Assembly: GCA_023653785.1 (NCBI GenBank)
Contig: JAMKCH010084951.1
Coordinates: forward strand, 38,194-102,193
Direction of reading: 5' to 3'
Origin: Ophioderma brevispina
Taxonomy: Eukaryota; Echinodermata; Ophiuroidea; Amphilepidida; Ophiodermatidae
DNA length: 64,000 nt
The notes under the pieces are model-generated. The model saw nothing but the letters and a program-made list of their open reading frames with translations, searched no databases and was not told the DNA's origin. Positions 9,806-21,213 of the stretch are shown in pieces (the stretch's first letter is position 1; each line of letters starts with the position of its first letter). A program made the position numbers and the translations under genes.

Positions 9806-10078
9806 ATGATTGCAAGCCGCAGTCAAAACAAAACAAAGAAACTAGGGCATTCAAGAGAGGGGGAGGAATTACTTGACATGATGAAATGTCTCACTTGCCC
9901 CTCAAGACTATCGATACTTTATGCCGATATCACCGACATTCCTCGTAGACGTGTGTATGACAGCTGTAGACAGGATGATTTGCAGGTGATTCTAATGGGA
10001 CCCTATGTAGGCTGCACGTGGCGGAATCTCAGGAGGTGCTATGGTGTTGGTAATATTAAGAGCAGATTGAACATTTAG
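9806..10078 (+). CDS. Unassigned 90-codon reading frame
   Basis: The frame starts Met-Ile-Ala-Ser and has five cysteines and a basic C-terminal half (around DITDIPRRRVYD and GCTWRNLRRC). Its composition is more protein-like than that of most frames here and it starts about 350 bp after the candidate donor at 9451. I do not recognise any domain and no clear splice acceptor precedes it. Ninety codons is within chance for this window, so it may not be coding. Function unknown. Confidence 0.15.
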   Translation: MIASRSQNKTKKLGHSREGEELLDMMKCLTCPSRLSILYADITDIPRRRVYDSCRQDDLQVILMGPYVGCTWRNLRRCYGVGNIKSRLNI

Positions 10079-10083
10079 CTAGT

Positions 10084-10716
10084 TTAAGATGCATTTTGTG
10101 ATTATAGCACCTTCTCATTTTTATGGTTCATCAAATATCATTAAAGGCTGTCTCAGAGATTTCAAAATATTATTTTTGTGTAGTAATTAAAAATAGTCAT
10201 CTAGAACTAAAGATAGTCACCTCAAATGCTTAATTCCAAAGTTAGAGATGAATCTGATTTTTCATTTTCATGCAGTAAACATTTATACACAGTATAACAG
10301 TGCCATACGATACCGTGTATAACAAAAATTCCGGATCCGGAATTTGATAACAAAGTTGTGATTTTCTATATGAATTTAGCTTAGTTATTTCACACAGTGA
10401 TTAGTATATGGACAAGCATTGTGTACATGCAAAAAACATGATTAGTTTGAAAATTGATTCAGCCCTTAAGAAAAGCTTATTCCCATATTTCAGTTGATTC
10501 TGATCATGCGTTTTGTTGATGTGAGCAAATGTTGGCATTACATTGGCCCATGGGTTACACTGTGAAATAATTTCTGGCTGTTTATGAACAGCACATACAA
10601 AATTGCACGTAATCAAATTTGACACACATAGCACTGAGGCTAACAATTCAGATGATATGAAAATCTCAAGGCAAGTCGAAGGGGATAAGACTGTGGCTCA
10701 CGAAATGCCCATTTAA
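10084..10716 (-). mobile_element. TTAA-flanked MITE, family 2 copy 1, with nested insert
   Basis: Edges are TTAAGATGCATTTTGTGAT and GGCTCACGAAATGCCCATTTAA, matching the family ends TTAA(A)GG-GCATTTC-TGATCC. The outer parts align with 54150-54470. Compared with that ~320-bp copy, about 330 bp extra lie at 10141-10469, bounded by TTAA. Confidence 0.75.
10141..10469. mobile_element. TTAA-bounded insert nested in the family 2 copy
   Basis: Starts TTAAAGGCTGTCTCAGAG and ends TTGATTCAGCCCTTAA, giving short inverted ends (AGGCTG.nTCA / TGAnTCAGCC). Removing it joins GGTTCATCAAATATCA to the AGAAAAGCTTATT...TTTCAGTTGATTC segment, collinear with the copy at 54150. A different TTAA element; no other copy noticed in this window. 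Confidence 0.6.
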
Positions 10717-10800
10717 CAAAAACAATCACAGTGAATTTGGTCAAAGGTGCAAAGAACTTAACACTCAATCTCGAGTTACAGTTGGACATTTCATTTCGAT

Positions 10801-11123
10801 TTAAGAATATGAAGTTTTCATCTTGATAGATTGGCCTTCACTCCAAAACCCCATCTGTAAAGTTTTTGTGCCGATATTTCAATCCGTTTTGATGCGAGAG
10901 CTAAAAACGTGATTTTGTACACTCCATAGAGTACTGTGTAAAATTAATATTGGTCGACCAAAGTGGGGCAAATTTTCACTCATAACTTCCAAACCAAACA
11001 TCCTTTGGCTCTAAGATTTCACAGGGTAAATGAGAAAAATAGTAGCTTGCTTCTGATACCAAAATGTTCACCACTTCCAGTAAACTCTACGAGGCTATTA
11101 GCGATCGGGCCATGGACCTTTAA
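10801..11123 (+). mobile_element. TTAA MITE, family 3 copy 2
   Basis: Collinear with 8735-9072 (ACCCCATCTGTAAAG, TTTCACAGGGTAAATGAG, AATAGTAGCTTGCTT, GAGGCTATTAGC) and ends GGGCCATGGACCTTTAA. The first ~15 bp are diverged although a TTAA is present at the expected edge. 323 bp, no reading frame. Confidence 0.75.
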
Positions 11124-11875
11124 TTTGCCCAAATTTTGACCTACAATCTTGTGCAAAACTGTTGTGGTCTGGTCACCACTGACTTGTACATGAACTTCAC
11201 ATTAGCAAGTTGAGCTTAGCTATTCCAGATTGACTCACAGAATGACCTTGTGTAAACCTAATGTATGAAAACTAGCATAATATTTGCATTATATCCTACA
11301 GCTCTGTAAATCGGTTCTCCCCCAAGACCTCTTGCCTCATGTCTGACCACAAGTCATTTTCATCTTTACTTCTTAAACAAAGGCTATAGGGGATTTACAC
11401 AAATCTTGCACCTGCATAATAAAATAATGGTATTCCTGACCTTAAAACGATGATCCAACCAAACCAAACTATGCCTGTTTGTTTCACCAGATTCTGCAAC
11501 TTTCATAGGCATACTACTACTCAGACATTTGAACTGAAGATCCACCAATTCTCATAAAACTGTAACAAGAAAAGCTCCAATTCTATGGCAAGAAAAATTA
11601 CATTCTGTTAATCACTACAGAACTTCTCTGAAATATTTTGGATGCATTTTTGATGCATACACACACTCTACTATTCTGGAGAAGGGCTATCTCAGTAGAG
11701 TGCCTAGGGCATTGAAGGGTCGATGATACAGAAGTCTTGGTCATCCCTTTGAGGCTTAAGACATAGATCGGGTCATAACTGAGATACTAATAGCCATCAG
11801 CTTGCAGTTAAGTGTACTGACTACACGCCCTTGGATGGTTTTTTTATATATCCCATAAGTGATTAACCACCACTA
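11124..11875. other. Gene-free stretch
   Basis: No terminal repeats, tandem units or credible reading frames seen. Confidence 0.5.
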
Positions 11876-12181
11876 TTAAGGGCATTTCGTGATCCAATCC
11901 TTGTTCCCCCGACTTAGCTAAAAATTTGAGATTTTGATATATCTGAACTTAGCTCAGTAATCCATGTGTGCCCAATCTTACATGCAAATTTGCAATTTTG
12001 TTATTTTCTTGTCCTATAAGACAAAAATACAGCACAGTGAGCCTATGGAACCATGGGAAATGAGCGATGCTCATAACACAACCACAAGATCGGGATCAGC
12101 TCAATTGTGAGAAAGCTTTTCTCAAGGATATCTAGTTCAATGACTAAAACAAGATGCTTAAATCATAAAATGCACATTTAA
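11876..12181 (+). mobile_element. TTAA MITE, family 2 copy 2
   Basis: Starts TTAAGGGCATTTCGTGATCC and ends ATAAAATGCACATTTAA. The middle (TTTGAGATTTTGATATATCTGAAC, TCCATGTGTGCCCAATCTTAC, GACAAAAATACAGC) aligns with the copies at 20332, 51866 and, inverted, 54150. 306 bp, close to full length. Confidence 0.8.
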
Positions 12182-12269
12182 ATGGGAGTACATAACCATT
12201 TGCAAATAAAAATGAAGGTTATCCTTTGGCATGCAGGAGTCCGGTGGACTAAAAAAACTTTTTTCATCA

Positions 12270-12420
12270 AATGACACAGTTTTAAACATCAAATATCATG
12301 ACCATATTTGAAATCAAGTACAAATTGAATTCAAATGAGTCCTGACATTCCTAGTCTTTTGTCAATGGTTTTTAAGATTTCTCCCAAAATAATTTGAGAC
12401 ATCAAACAAAATCACCAATG
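12270..12420 (+). repeat. Dispersed repeat 'X' fragment
   Basis: GACCATATTTGAAATCAAGTA, GAATTCAAATGAGTCC, CCTAGTCTTTTG and GGTTTTTAAGATTTCTCCCA align in order with 7805-7900 and 17270-17365. Diverged and truncated. Confidence 0.5.
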
Positions 12421-13811
12421 GCTCTTCTCAGCTTTATCCCTTTTAGATGGGCGTAATTTTGACGGAAAGCTTTACCCAGTGCAAAATCAGGTTTTTTTAA
12501 GAGACATAATTATGTGAATCTTTCATTGGATCTTTAAATGCAGCAGTAAACCTTTTTCTCCATCATTTTGGTTGGTTGTGGGCACGATATATTTTGGGTC
12601 TTTGGCTATATTCCTCTTTCACCTTATATCATTGACACTGGAATTTTAAAAATTCCAGTAAATTCTAACATGTTACCTTTATTTCTAAAGTATATTTTTA
12701 AATAGTTTTATTAATGAATAAATATACGGTACGCATACAATAATCATCTGTCAGTTTTGAATTGAAGGCAAATGAAAATAGTATCTTTTTATTGAATTAC
12801 AGAAACAAAGTACCGACTGTTTAAATGATGTTCACCAATTCCACCTACTCCACTGCAATTTAGAAACATAATCCCAAGAGAAAAAGAGTGCTCTCTTATT
12901 TTCATACATGCCGGCAAATATCTATTAATAAAAATGAAATTGGCAAATATCGTTTCATTAATACACGCCTATGCATGGGAGTGAAATTTCATTCCCTAGA
13001 TTACCATGATAATGAAAATAAATTTAAGCCCAAAACCGGGTTTCTCTCATCGCACTTTGCGTGATGTCGAACCAGACCTTCGCCGTTTGGCTGCATGCCC
13101 TTAAGCATGCGACAACCCGTCTTCAAGAAAGCAAATGTATACTATCACCAATTTTTGCAGGGTTAATTTTGAGCATTTTGGTACAGCCAAACCTTGGAGA
13201 ATGATGGAGCAGCTTTTTTTTTAACTACCAGCCTAGCCTGTTGTAGGTTCCGTGTTTCAGTGTATGCTGGAACCTGAAGACTTGAATTTTTACCATGCTA
13301 TCACACCAAAGATCATTTTATTCTCTGTTTTTAACCTCATCATTATCATCGTTCGGTTTTGGGGCAGGCCGACTGACCTTTCCAAAATTGCTGCGAGTCA
13401 GAGCTACGATTGTAAGTGGTCTTCGGTCGCAACATTTTTTCACTATCCCCAAACAGTACTGACATCATGCTTAACTACAATACTAACATCACATTAATCA
13501 AAAAAACAATAAAATACCTCCCCTTCGAAACTGAAAACGTCCTGCACTTAAATTGAAAAAAGTTACATTTTTGCAAGTGGTATTTCAAACCAAATTGAAG
13601 AATGGGAATAAGTAGAGTCTGGACAGAAGTAGAAGGCAGGGCAGAAGTAAAAATTACTTGACATCAAAAAATGTGTTTTGTTGGTAAACACTTGAGCAGG
13701 GGCCAATGAAACAAATGTGGGGGACACTGTAAATATGACAAATGATACAAGACTTATTGGAAACCCATTTATCTGCTTATACACAGTGGACAAAAGTTTA
13801 AATGCAAGACC
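12421..13811. other. Gene-free stretch
   Basis: Mostly AT-rich. A CpG-richer part (about 13035-13110) holds GCATGCCCTTAAGCATGC, a short interrupted palindrome. No gene recognised. Confidence 0.5.
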
Positions 13812-14182
13812 TTAAAGAGAAATGAGGAGTTTCCAGAAAGAAGCGCCCCTATTTTTTTTAACCAGGTTTTTTGCATATTTGGAATGTTTCCAGTGGTTAT
13901 AGATCTACTGAAGTGAATAGCCAAATATTTGCCAATCTTATGTAATAAGATGATGAAGCATTAGTTCTGACGTGCAACAACAGAAAATCAAAGCATGGTT
14001 TTCTATGGTGACGATTACAATATCCGGCAAGTTTTTTAAAACAAAAGTTTGCAGTTTTATTTGTATTGTTTGTTCAATAAACCTTCGAAATGTTCTCGGT
14101 GAGATGTAGCTGGTCTACGACTGATCAGTGCATTGGGGAGAGAAATCTGTATCCTCAAAAAAAAAATCCTCCGTTACTTTAA
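13812..14182 (+). mobile_element. TTAA element related to the family 1 right end
   Basis: The left end TTAAAGAGAAATGAGGAGTT, followed by CCAGAAAGAAGCGCCCC, matches the inverted right end of the family 1 copy at 35995-36735. The right end reads GGATTTTTT...CGTTACTTTAA inverted. The interior differs from family 1, but its TCAATAAACCTTCGAAATGTTCTCGG stretch recurs at 54660-54700. Confidence 0.55.
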
Positions 14183-14229
14183 CGTTAAACCACAATAATG
14201 TGTGATTATGAACAAATAAGACCAGGCAC

Positions 14230-14480
14230 CTAAGGGAGGGAGTACATTATTTACGCCGGGGGGGGGGGGGGTGGAGGATTTGAGGGTGGAAACCCAAAAA
14301 ACTTTTTGTGGAAGAGGAGGGGAAGTGGAAATTTGTTAAATGGGGAGGAAATTTAGCATGATCAATGGGGGGAGTGTGAAATTTTTGAACAGGAAGCCGA
14401 GGGGGGAACGCGCAAAATTTTTGCCGAAAAAAAAAAAGTTGAAATCCTCCATTCCCCCGGCATAATAATGACCGCTCCCT
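14230..14480. repeat. G-rich quasi-repeat
   Basis: A run of 12 or more G (about 14260) is followed by loosely repeated blocks of the form GGGGAGGAAATTT / GGGGGGAGTGTGAAATTTTT every 30-40 bp, ending in an A run. Low complexity; the long frame on the minus strand is a by-product of this. Confidence 0.6.
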
Positions 14481-17109
14481 AACCAACCCAGAGTTTTGAA
14501 AGAGGTTAGTTCCTGGAAGGTATAATGAATGCCCCGATCACAGGCGTGAAGGTCCTGTGAACAGGGCGAAAGGGTGAAAACAGGACTAATTTAGCACAAA
14601 TGTCAATTTGTTTCTTCCCCACATTTTCCAATAAAAAATTCTGACGGGGGAAATCTGGCCCCCTGTCACCAAGCTCTATACCTGCTACACACCACATCCC
14701 ATTCCAACATAATACACACTTCATATTATCCTTAATCAAATTGCACACTCTTATTGTTTCCGTGAAGCTTTGGTGACCACCATTGCGGCGTGGTGAAATA
14801 TTACAACACAAAAGGTCTAAGGTTTAAAACATTTCCAGCGATGATATCAAATGTTAAGATGTGTTGGAGCACAATGCAATAAGCTACTAAACCATAATAG
14901 CCTCATATAACAGACATTTTGTTATTAAGGTGGTGGAAAACCGTTGCTCTTTTCTCAATTATTTTTCAAATATAAGAGTGGGAATATAGTAATTCACCAC
15001 AATTGGCAAACTTCTGGTAGGGGTTTTTATTTATTTATACTATGCCACTGTTTTATGATTTTGGACAGTCACTTGATGTTCAGAATGACATTGTTTGCTT
15101 TTAAAGTGGTTTATTGATATCATAATAAACTCAGAGGCTGAACACTATGCATATGAACACTCTGAAGTCTAAATATATAGCTGCTAGGGTGTACCATAAT
15201 ATCATAAAAAGCACTTCTCTAAACCTCAACCTCCGAATCATCTCAATAGGTGTAACTACAAGGGCATTCAGCAATCAAGTACTTGCTATATGTTGGCTAC
15301 ATCTCTCTTAGATACCCCAGAAAAAATTGTGGGTTTTTAGTGAGTTTTCAGCATGTTTGAAGGAGGGCGGGGGGGGCTGGTGTAGTGGTTGCATTTGCCA
15401 CTTTCGCTGATCCTTAGCCTCAACCCCACTTGTCGCCCATCACACCTGAGAATTATTGATCATTAAGAAACCTTGGTATTTTTTCCATCTCAATCTATCT
15501 CAATTCTCTCTCAAAATATTTTGATTTACAGCTAGGGTACTGGAAAGAATTTGTACAGTACTCTTGGGGCTAGTTAATACAACAATGGTCGCCGTCGCTC
15601 ACATGGTAGCCAGATTCATATGAAACTTTGGAATTGAAGTATTTTGGTGACGGCCCTTCCTATGAAATGAAAAAAGTCTGTTTTGATCGGGTGGGGCACA
15701 GACCTTTAAATTTACCGCATTATCTGCATTTGCAAAATTGGGTTTTTGCCTTCCATAAGTTCCTAATGTTTGTAAATAACAATGGCTTCATGTCTTTTAT
15801 GCAATCTCAGCTGATTAATCAAATCTATCTCTCCCCTTTTTCAACCACGTGTAAATGCACTCTCCTCTGCACCCTCGGATACATTGGTAAATTCAGCTTT
15901 TGCAACTTATGAATTCCTTTTTCTGGCTTGAACCATGAAGCCTGAACTCCTACCGATTTTGGTGCGAGAACACAAACAAAACCCCCTGATTAACCTTTAA
16001 CAAACATGCCACTGGTCAATGTTTTAATCTATCCCTTCTTTGAACTAAAACTCCTTCGGATTAAAACTGATATCACAATCACCCTAATAAAATGCCTCAT
16101 TTGAATTTAGAGGTGCTTCCTGTGCATAAAAACTGAAGCAGGACCTATTATCAAGATTTTCCGATACTTGGTCCACGCAGCAATGCCGGTTAACATATAC
16201 CACGTACCGGATGGTACACGGTCAATTTGGTAGCGAGGTGGCATTTATTGCTATAGCATTTATACCTTTGGCTATAAGCGGTGGCTATTTATATTATCCC
16301 GGCCGGCCTTTCATTTGGATTACTCCAATATAGGCAGTGGTCTTAGTCTTGTTTCTTCATTGCATTGGTCAACACTTTAAACCAATTAATTGATGGGGAT
16401 AGTTATTGTTAAGGTTAACAGAAATTCACAATGGTGCATGGCAGTGTTTCTATACTTACAAAAAGCTTATTACTTAAATAAGCCTATAAATACTAAACCA
16501 GAATTACTAAATTGATTGGTATAGCTGTTTAAACCTTTGAGGGCCTATATTATGTGCAAAAATATGTTCAATTTATTCCCACTATTTTTAATTAAAAACT
16601 AATACATTTACAAACAAAAATATGTCATAGATTGATGGATTTTGCCAAATTCAGAACAATGCCCTGTAAAATTATTAACAAAATTTACAAACATAACTAA
16701 ACATCACTGCAGTATGTCCCAATTTCCTAAACATGTTTATATCCTAAACCTCTCACACTCATTTGCAAATTATGCCCTTGGAATAATTTTGGGTCACACC
16801 AACTATTCTACATTAAAATGGGTTTAGGGCAGACAAGCTTTGACACACTTGATATAAAATATGACCCAATATTTCTCATCCCCTTTGCTCACACAAGTTT
16901 GTTTCCAAAATGTGTATACTTTTCTTGCATGTATGATTCAAGCTTTGATAATAAAAGCACTATCAATGATTTACTCGAAAGAATCAAAATATTTGCAGAA
17001 ATAGCATAAAAGTGAAGGATAAGCATGTAAGTTATTTTTTCCAAAAAAATATAAAAATGGGAAAGAAAGAGCAGTATTGCAAGATATCCCCTTTCAATTG
17101 GAAGAGTAA
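14481..17109. other. Gene-free stretch
   Basis: A degraded tRNA-like A box (CTGGTGTAGTGGTTG) is at about 15378 without a B box. The remainder has no inverted ends, tandem units or protein-like frames that I can support. Confidence 0.5.
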
Positions 17110-17390
17110 TAATTAGCACATCCAATGCTATCTTTGCTTTTGGTCTATACTAAAAGGCTATGTTGGAATACTTATTGTTACAGGCATGATGCTAAAATCT
17201 GATTTTTTTTATTGTCCGGTTTAGCAAATCTGAGATAGTGCCATTAAATTTCATTTCTCTCTAATTTTCATTCCATATTTAGAATCGGTATCAAAGATGC
17301 ATTCCAATGAGTCCAAACAAGCCTAGCCTTAGATCAGTGGTTTTTTAGATTGCTTCCCAAAATACTGCAGAATTATGTGTTATAACATAT
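17110..17390 (+). repeat. Dispersed repeat 'X', longest copy
   Basis: It joins the left part seen at 2340-2530 (GTTACAGGCATGATGCTAAAATCTG, TTTAGCAAATC, GATAGTGCCATT) to the right part seen at 7790 (GCATTCCAATGAGTCCAAAC, AAGCCTAGCCTTAG, TCAGTGGTTTTTTAGATTGC). It therefore shows these fragments are one repeat. Ends undefined, no coding capacity. Confidence 0.6.
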
Positions 17391-18457
17391 ACACAATTAG
17401 CCTTGTTCAAGGCGCTCTATCAACTTCATTCACTGGTTCACACGTCTGATACAAATAATGTCACAGATCATATTAGGCAGAAATCATGCGAGGAGTGGAG
17501 CATATTTCCCCTCCCTAAACTAAAGAAATAGCAATACCATGGCAAAAATTCAAGCATCTAATTTGATGGCTCTAATTCCACCTGGCCTATGTTCCATGCA
17601 CCTGGCCTATGGAGCCTTCCAGTAGCAAGTTCAATAAATTTCACTCAGGCAGAGCCACAGCACCTGACCACAATAGGTATTTGTGGTTTTATACCAAGAC
17701 TAGCAGGCTCCTAGATCCAGTGTGCACAACAGACCACCAAGGAGTATACCAATTTATTTTTTTTATTGAATCTTTCTCTAGACAAGGTAGCCCCTTCAAT
17801 GCTAAAGCACTGATTTCAAACCTGCAAACACAATGTTTAAAATAATTGAGAATAAATGTCAATAAAAAAATTAGCAAGTTTGTCAGGTTCTTAGCAGACA
17901 GCCTTGAACGAGGCTAATATACAATCTACAAGATTTGACAGGGGTGAAGGACAAGAACAGTTACAAAGCAAAATAATCCGGCCCTGGGTGTTACATTTGA
18001 CTTTCTCAGATAACAGATCACACCCACACATTTATCACGCAACTCCATTTCCAAGAGATTTGAGAAGTCTTAATGAGGAATTTGAAGGTAGAAACAACCT
18101 GTAATAGTCATAAAAGAGCTGCTCACATCAGTACCATTAAAGACAACATCATGAGACATTGGCTTGTAAATCATGAGTCTCCACCAATTGAAATACCCTC
18201 TTGATTTTAGCTTACATGCCTGGTTACCATATTTAATTGCTCATAATATACAATTAAACCACATGGCTCCAGTGATAACCTTCATCTTTAGTTGTAGGAA
18301 TTGGTGTACATAATGGTGTGTTACCTTCAAAACTTGCTATCTAATGTAGAGAACATTTGCATGATACATAAAAATAGCTAGCATTAGGATCTGTATCTGC
18401 TCGCTGCCTAACAGTAGACTGTAGATTTGGAAGTGCTGAAATGGTATGTTACCACGA
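17391..18457. other. Gene-free stretch
   Basis: The frame at 17609-17845 (78 codons) has no recognisable domain and is within chance length. A short direct repeat CACCTGGCCTATG occurs at about 17580 and 17600. Nothing else noted. Confidence 0.5.
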
Positions 18458-18460
18458 TAA

Positions 18461-18880
18461 GGCCTAAAGAAAATTGTTTGATTGGCGTAACCCGACCGAC
18501 CCTATTTTTACCGCCGACCCTAAATATTTTTATTTTTTTGTGTGAAAAAAAAAAGGTTTAAAAACCACGTAAAACAAATATTTTCATATGTGAGGGTTTT
18601 CCATCATGTTTTACTGATATATGGTCATGAAAACGCTGAAATGCAAAAACAGGAATTTAATGACGTCATACTTCGGTACTCTAAAGGATTGCAGGACATT
18701 CAAAATGACAAATAAAAAGATGTGTTACAGAAAAAGTGAAGATGTGCCATTTGTTTTTGTATGTGTGTCATATATTTTGTGTTCTGGTATGTGAAACATA
18801 AAAAAAAAAAAAAAAATCTGACCTACCTACCCTATTTTTTTTCTATGTTACGCCAATCAAACCATTTTTTTTTCTAGGCC
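18461..18880 (+). mobile_element. Harbinger-like MITE, copy 2
   Basis: Inverted ends: GGCCTAAAGAAAATTG + TTTGATTGGCGTAAC at the left, GTTACGCCAATCAAACC + TTTTCTAGGCC at the right. They are flanked by direct TAA at 18458-18460 and 18881-18883. Subterminal CCGACCGACCCTATTTTT / CCTACCTACCCTATTTTTTT blocks are direct relatives of each other. 420 bp, almost the same length as the copy at 4771. Confidence 0.8.
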
Positions 18881-18999
18881 TAATTGGGCTAATGATTTGC
18901 CATCTACAGATCGTCATTAGGAAGACATGTATTATTACATTCATTATTTGCTTCCTAGTAGATACCAAGTGGAAATGATGGCTAGTATAAGACCAGTTA

Positions 19000-19075
19000 T
19001 CAAAAGTGTGTCACTGTTGATATTTTTTTATTCCAGTTTTGTCATAACAAATGAGACTTTCAAAACTGTTCAGAG
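19000..19075 (+). repeat. Short dispersed repeat shared with 53041
   Basis: AAAAGTGTGTCACTGTTGAT, a T run, TTCCAGTTTTGTCATAACAA and ATGAGACTTTCAAA align in order with 53041-53118. It lies just before the 74-bp tandem array. Confidence 0.6.
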
Positions 19076-19164
19076 TTTAAGGTTAAATGTTTGGTACACT
19101 CACAACTCTCTGCTTGATAACATTTCAAATTACATAATATTATAGCAATCATAACATCCACTTA

Positions 19165-19600
19165 ATGCTGGCTACCTGCAGTAAATAGCATTTTAATTTG
19201 TGTAATTTTTGACCATCAGAAGTGCTTGAGACACTCAATGTCTGCAATAAAATTAAATGCACCTCGAAATGCTAAGAACTGGATACACACTTTGCTCAAT
19301 GGTCCACAGAAAAAGCATTTGAAAGCAATAGATTTAGTACATTTACCGTTTGTTATCTACAGTAGATAGCATGTGGACTTGCATAATATTATGGCAACCA
19401 AAAGTATTTAGTACATTTTGTTGGTTGCTATCTACAGTAGATAGCATGTAGATTTGTGAGATATTTTTGCAACCATAAATGTTGAGTACATTTATTGCTT
19501 GCTATCTACAGTAGATAGCATTTTGATTTGTGTAATATTACATGGCAAGCATTAACATTTAATACATTTATCATTTTATCTACAGTAGCTAACAGTCCCA
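19165..19600 (+). repeat. 74-bp tandem array centred on GCTATCTACAGTAGATAGC
   Basis: The odd palindrome GCTATCTAC-A-GTAGATAGC begins at 19352, 19427, 19501 and 19575 (the first and last diverged), a 74-75 bp period. Between them lies TTTGTG-ATATT-GCAACCA...AGTACATTTATTG. A degenerate unit at about 19170 suggests a longer ancestral array. Related, more diverged units are at 47690-49450. Confidence 0.85.
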
Positions 19601-20331
19601 TCTTACCTTACAACAAAGAATTAAGTAGTCATGTGCTTTTGTTCAAAACTTATGTTGCCTGCCACCAAGTGTTGCATTTTTTTTGGGACACACAGTATGT
19701 TAAAGAGATGGACACTTTTTTTTAATTGCTCTATTCAAACAGAGATAGATCTGGATCCCTAGCATCTATCATCATATATATGATCATCTTACAAATCATT
19801 TCAATTTGCTCCATATATAAAGGTCAGTACATGGGTTGTAATTAAATTAGGGTCACAATCACTTTGTGTCAAAGTAATTCTATTGCCTTTGGTCATAACC
19901 TCCCATTTATTGAAAACATTTATATTAATAACCGAGTTGAGTGCAGCTAATCGCCCTCAGTGTGTAAGTACTATGTCATATAAGAATAAAGGAAGTGAAC
20001 TGGGTTCAGTGTCCTTTCAGATGCATTGGGCTGTTCAATCTAATATCTGTATCCCCTGTGGAAGATTTAAGTCAAGTTTTCCAAAGAGGAGTACAACTTC
20101 AGAATGGAATAGCTGATCCAATTGACTTTTCTTTTTATTTGTTTTTCCCGTTTTCATTTTTTGTTATTCTTTTCTTTGCTTTTGTTTTTCTCTATTTTTT
20201 CTCTTCTTGTTTCTTTCTCTCATCTTGTTAATTATTTAGTTGACATTCGATTGTCCATTGTTATTCATGAAGCACAATTGCTTCTCATATTAAACTGGCA
20301 TGTCAGAGTCAATAGAAATTTCGGAATTAAA
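19601..20331. other. Gene-free stretch
   Basis: Includes a T/C-rich low-complexity run (about 20128-20225). No element ends or credible genes. Confidence 0.5.
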
Positions 20332-20600
20332 TTAAAGGGGCATTTCATCATCCATAGCTTAGTCCAACACACATACCTAAATAGATAAGATTGCTATATC
20401 ATCTGAACCATTCATTGGCCAAAGTATAGGGTCTAATTACATTGTGTAAATTTGATCTAATCAAGATAAAATTTGTTATTTTGTTTTCCTGTCTGCTAAC
20501 TGACAGAAATTACAACATATTGTGTACTGGAGCACTGTGACACAAAAATTTACTCAAAACACAAAAATGTACCATGAAGATCAACTGAAATTTTATCAGC
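20332..20600 (+). mobile_element. TTAA MITE, family 2 copy 3, truncated
   Basis: Starts TTAAAGGGGCATTTCATCATCC and aligns with 11876 and 51866 through GCTATATCATCTGAACC and CTAACTGACAGAAATTACAAC. The right terminus with TTAA could not be found, so it is probably truncated or diverged after about 20600. Confidence 0.65.
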
Positions 20601-20920
20601 TTTTAGGTCTCTGATTAGGGGGCAGCAACTGTTTTGTGACAATTTATCCAACTTTGACTTCAGTTACGTCATCTGAGCCACAATAATGCTACAATACTGA
20701 TTTATAGTCCATGCACCCTGCAGCATGAAGTCATGAAGAATTTACTCCTGATTGAATGAGCAGACCCAACAGTTCCAACATTTAATTGATCAGATTTGTT
20801 TATATTAATAACAAAGTCAAGGCTAACAAATACTCTTCAATTCATGGGATATTACTGCTACACTACTATGAAATATTAAATCAATGGGAGCAGGCCAACG
20901 TACCATTGTCAAGAGTGTAC

Positions 20921-21213
20921 ACAGAGGGTGTATTGAGTCAATCCCATAATGCACCAGTTTTGGGAAATTTCACTGCAATAAGGTCATGTGATCCAACAAA
21001 AATCCTATTCTTAACACATAAAAATCCTGACTTTTACACTCATTTTAGCCCACAAAGTGCTAGTACTTAGGGGATTTTTAACACAATCATGAAATTCCTT
21101 GTAGTTCTTGAACTTCTTGAACACTTTTTATTGGTAAGTACTGACATGTGTTTAGTACAGTATGGTATAGGCATATTGCAATGCATTTTGGGATTGATTC
21201 AAAACACCCTCTG
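20921..21213 (-). mobile_element. hAT-like MITE, copy 3
   Basis: Ends ACAGAGGGTGTATTGAGTCA and TGATTCAAAACACCCTCTG. The exact 8-bp direct repeat GAGTGTAC flanks it at 20913-20920 and 21214-21221, the clearest target duplication in the family. Orientation is inverted relative to 2629 and 4408; the internal TTAA site is unoccupied (CCTATTCTTAACACATAAAA). Confidence 0.9.

Noticed and set aside
14230..14811. Minus-strand frames of 79 and 101 codons
   Set aside because: The first is a translation of the G-rich quasi-repeat and the second has no domain or conserved pattern.
19327..19600. CRISPR-like array of palindromic repeats
   Set aside because: Only four units, the 'spacers' are similar to one another, and the setting is an animal genome; it is an ordinary tandem repeat.
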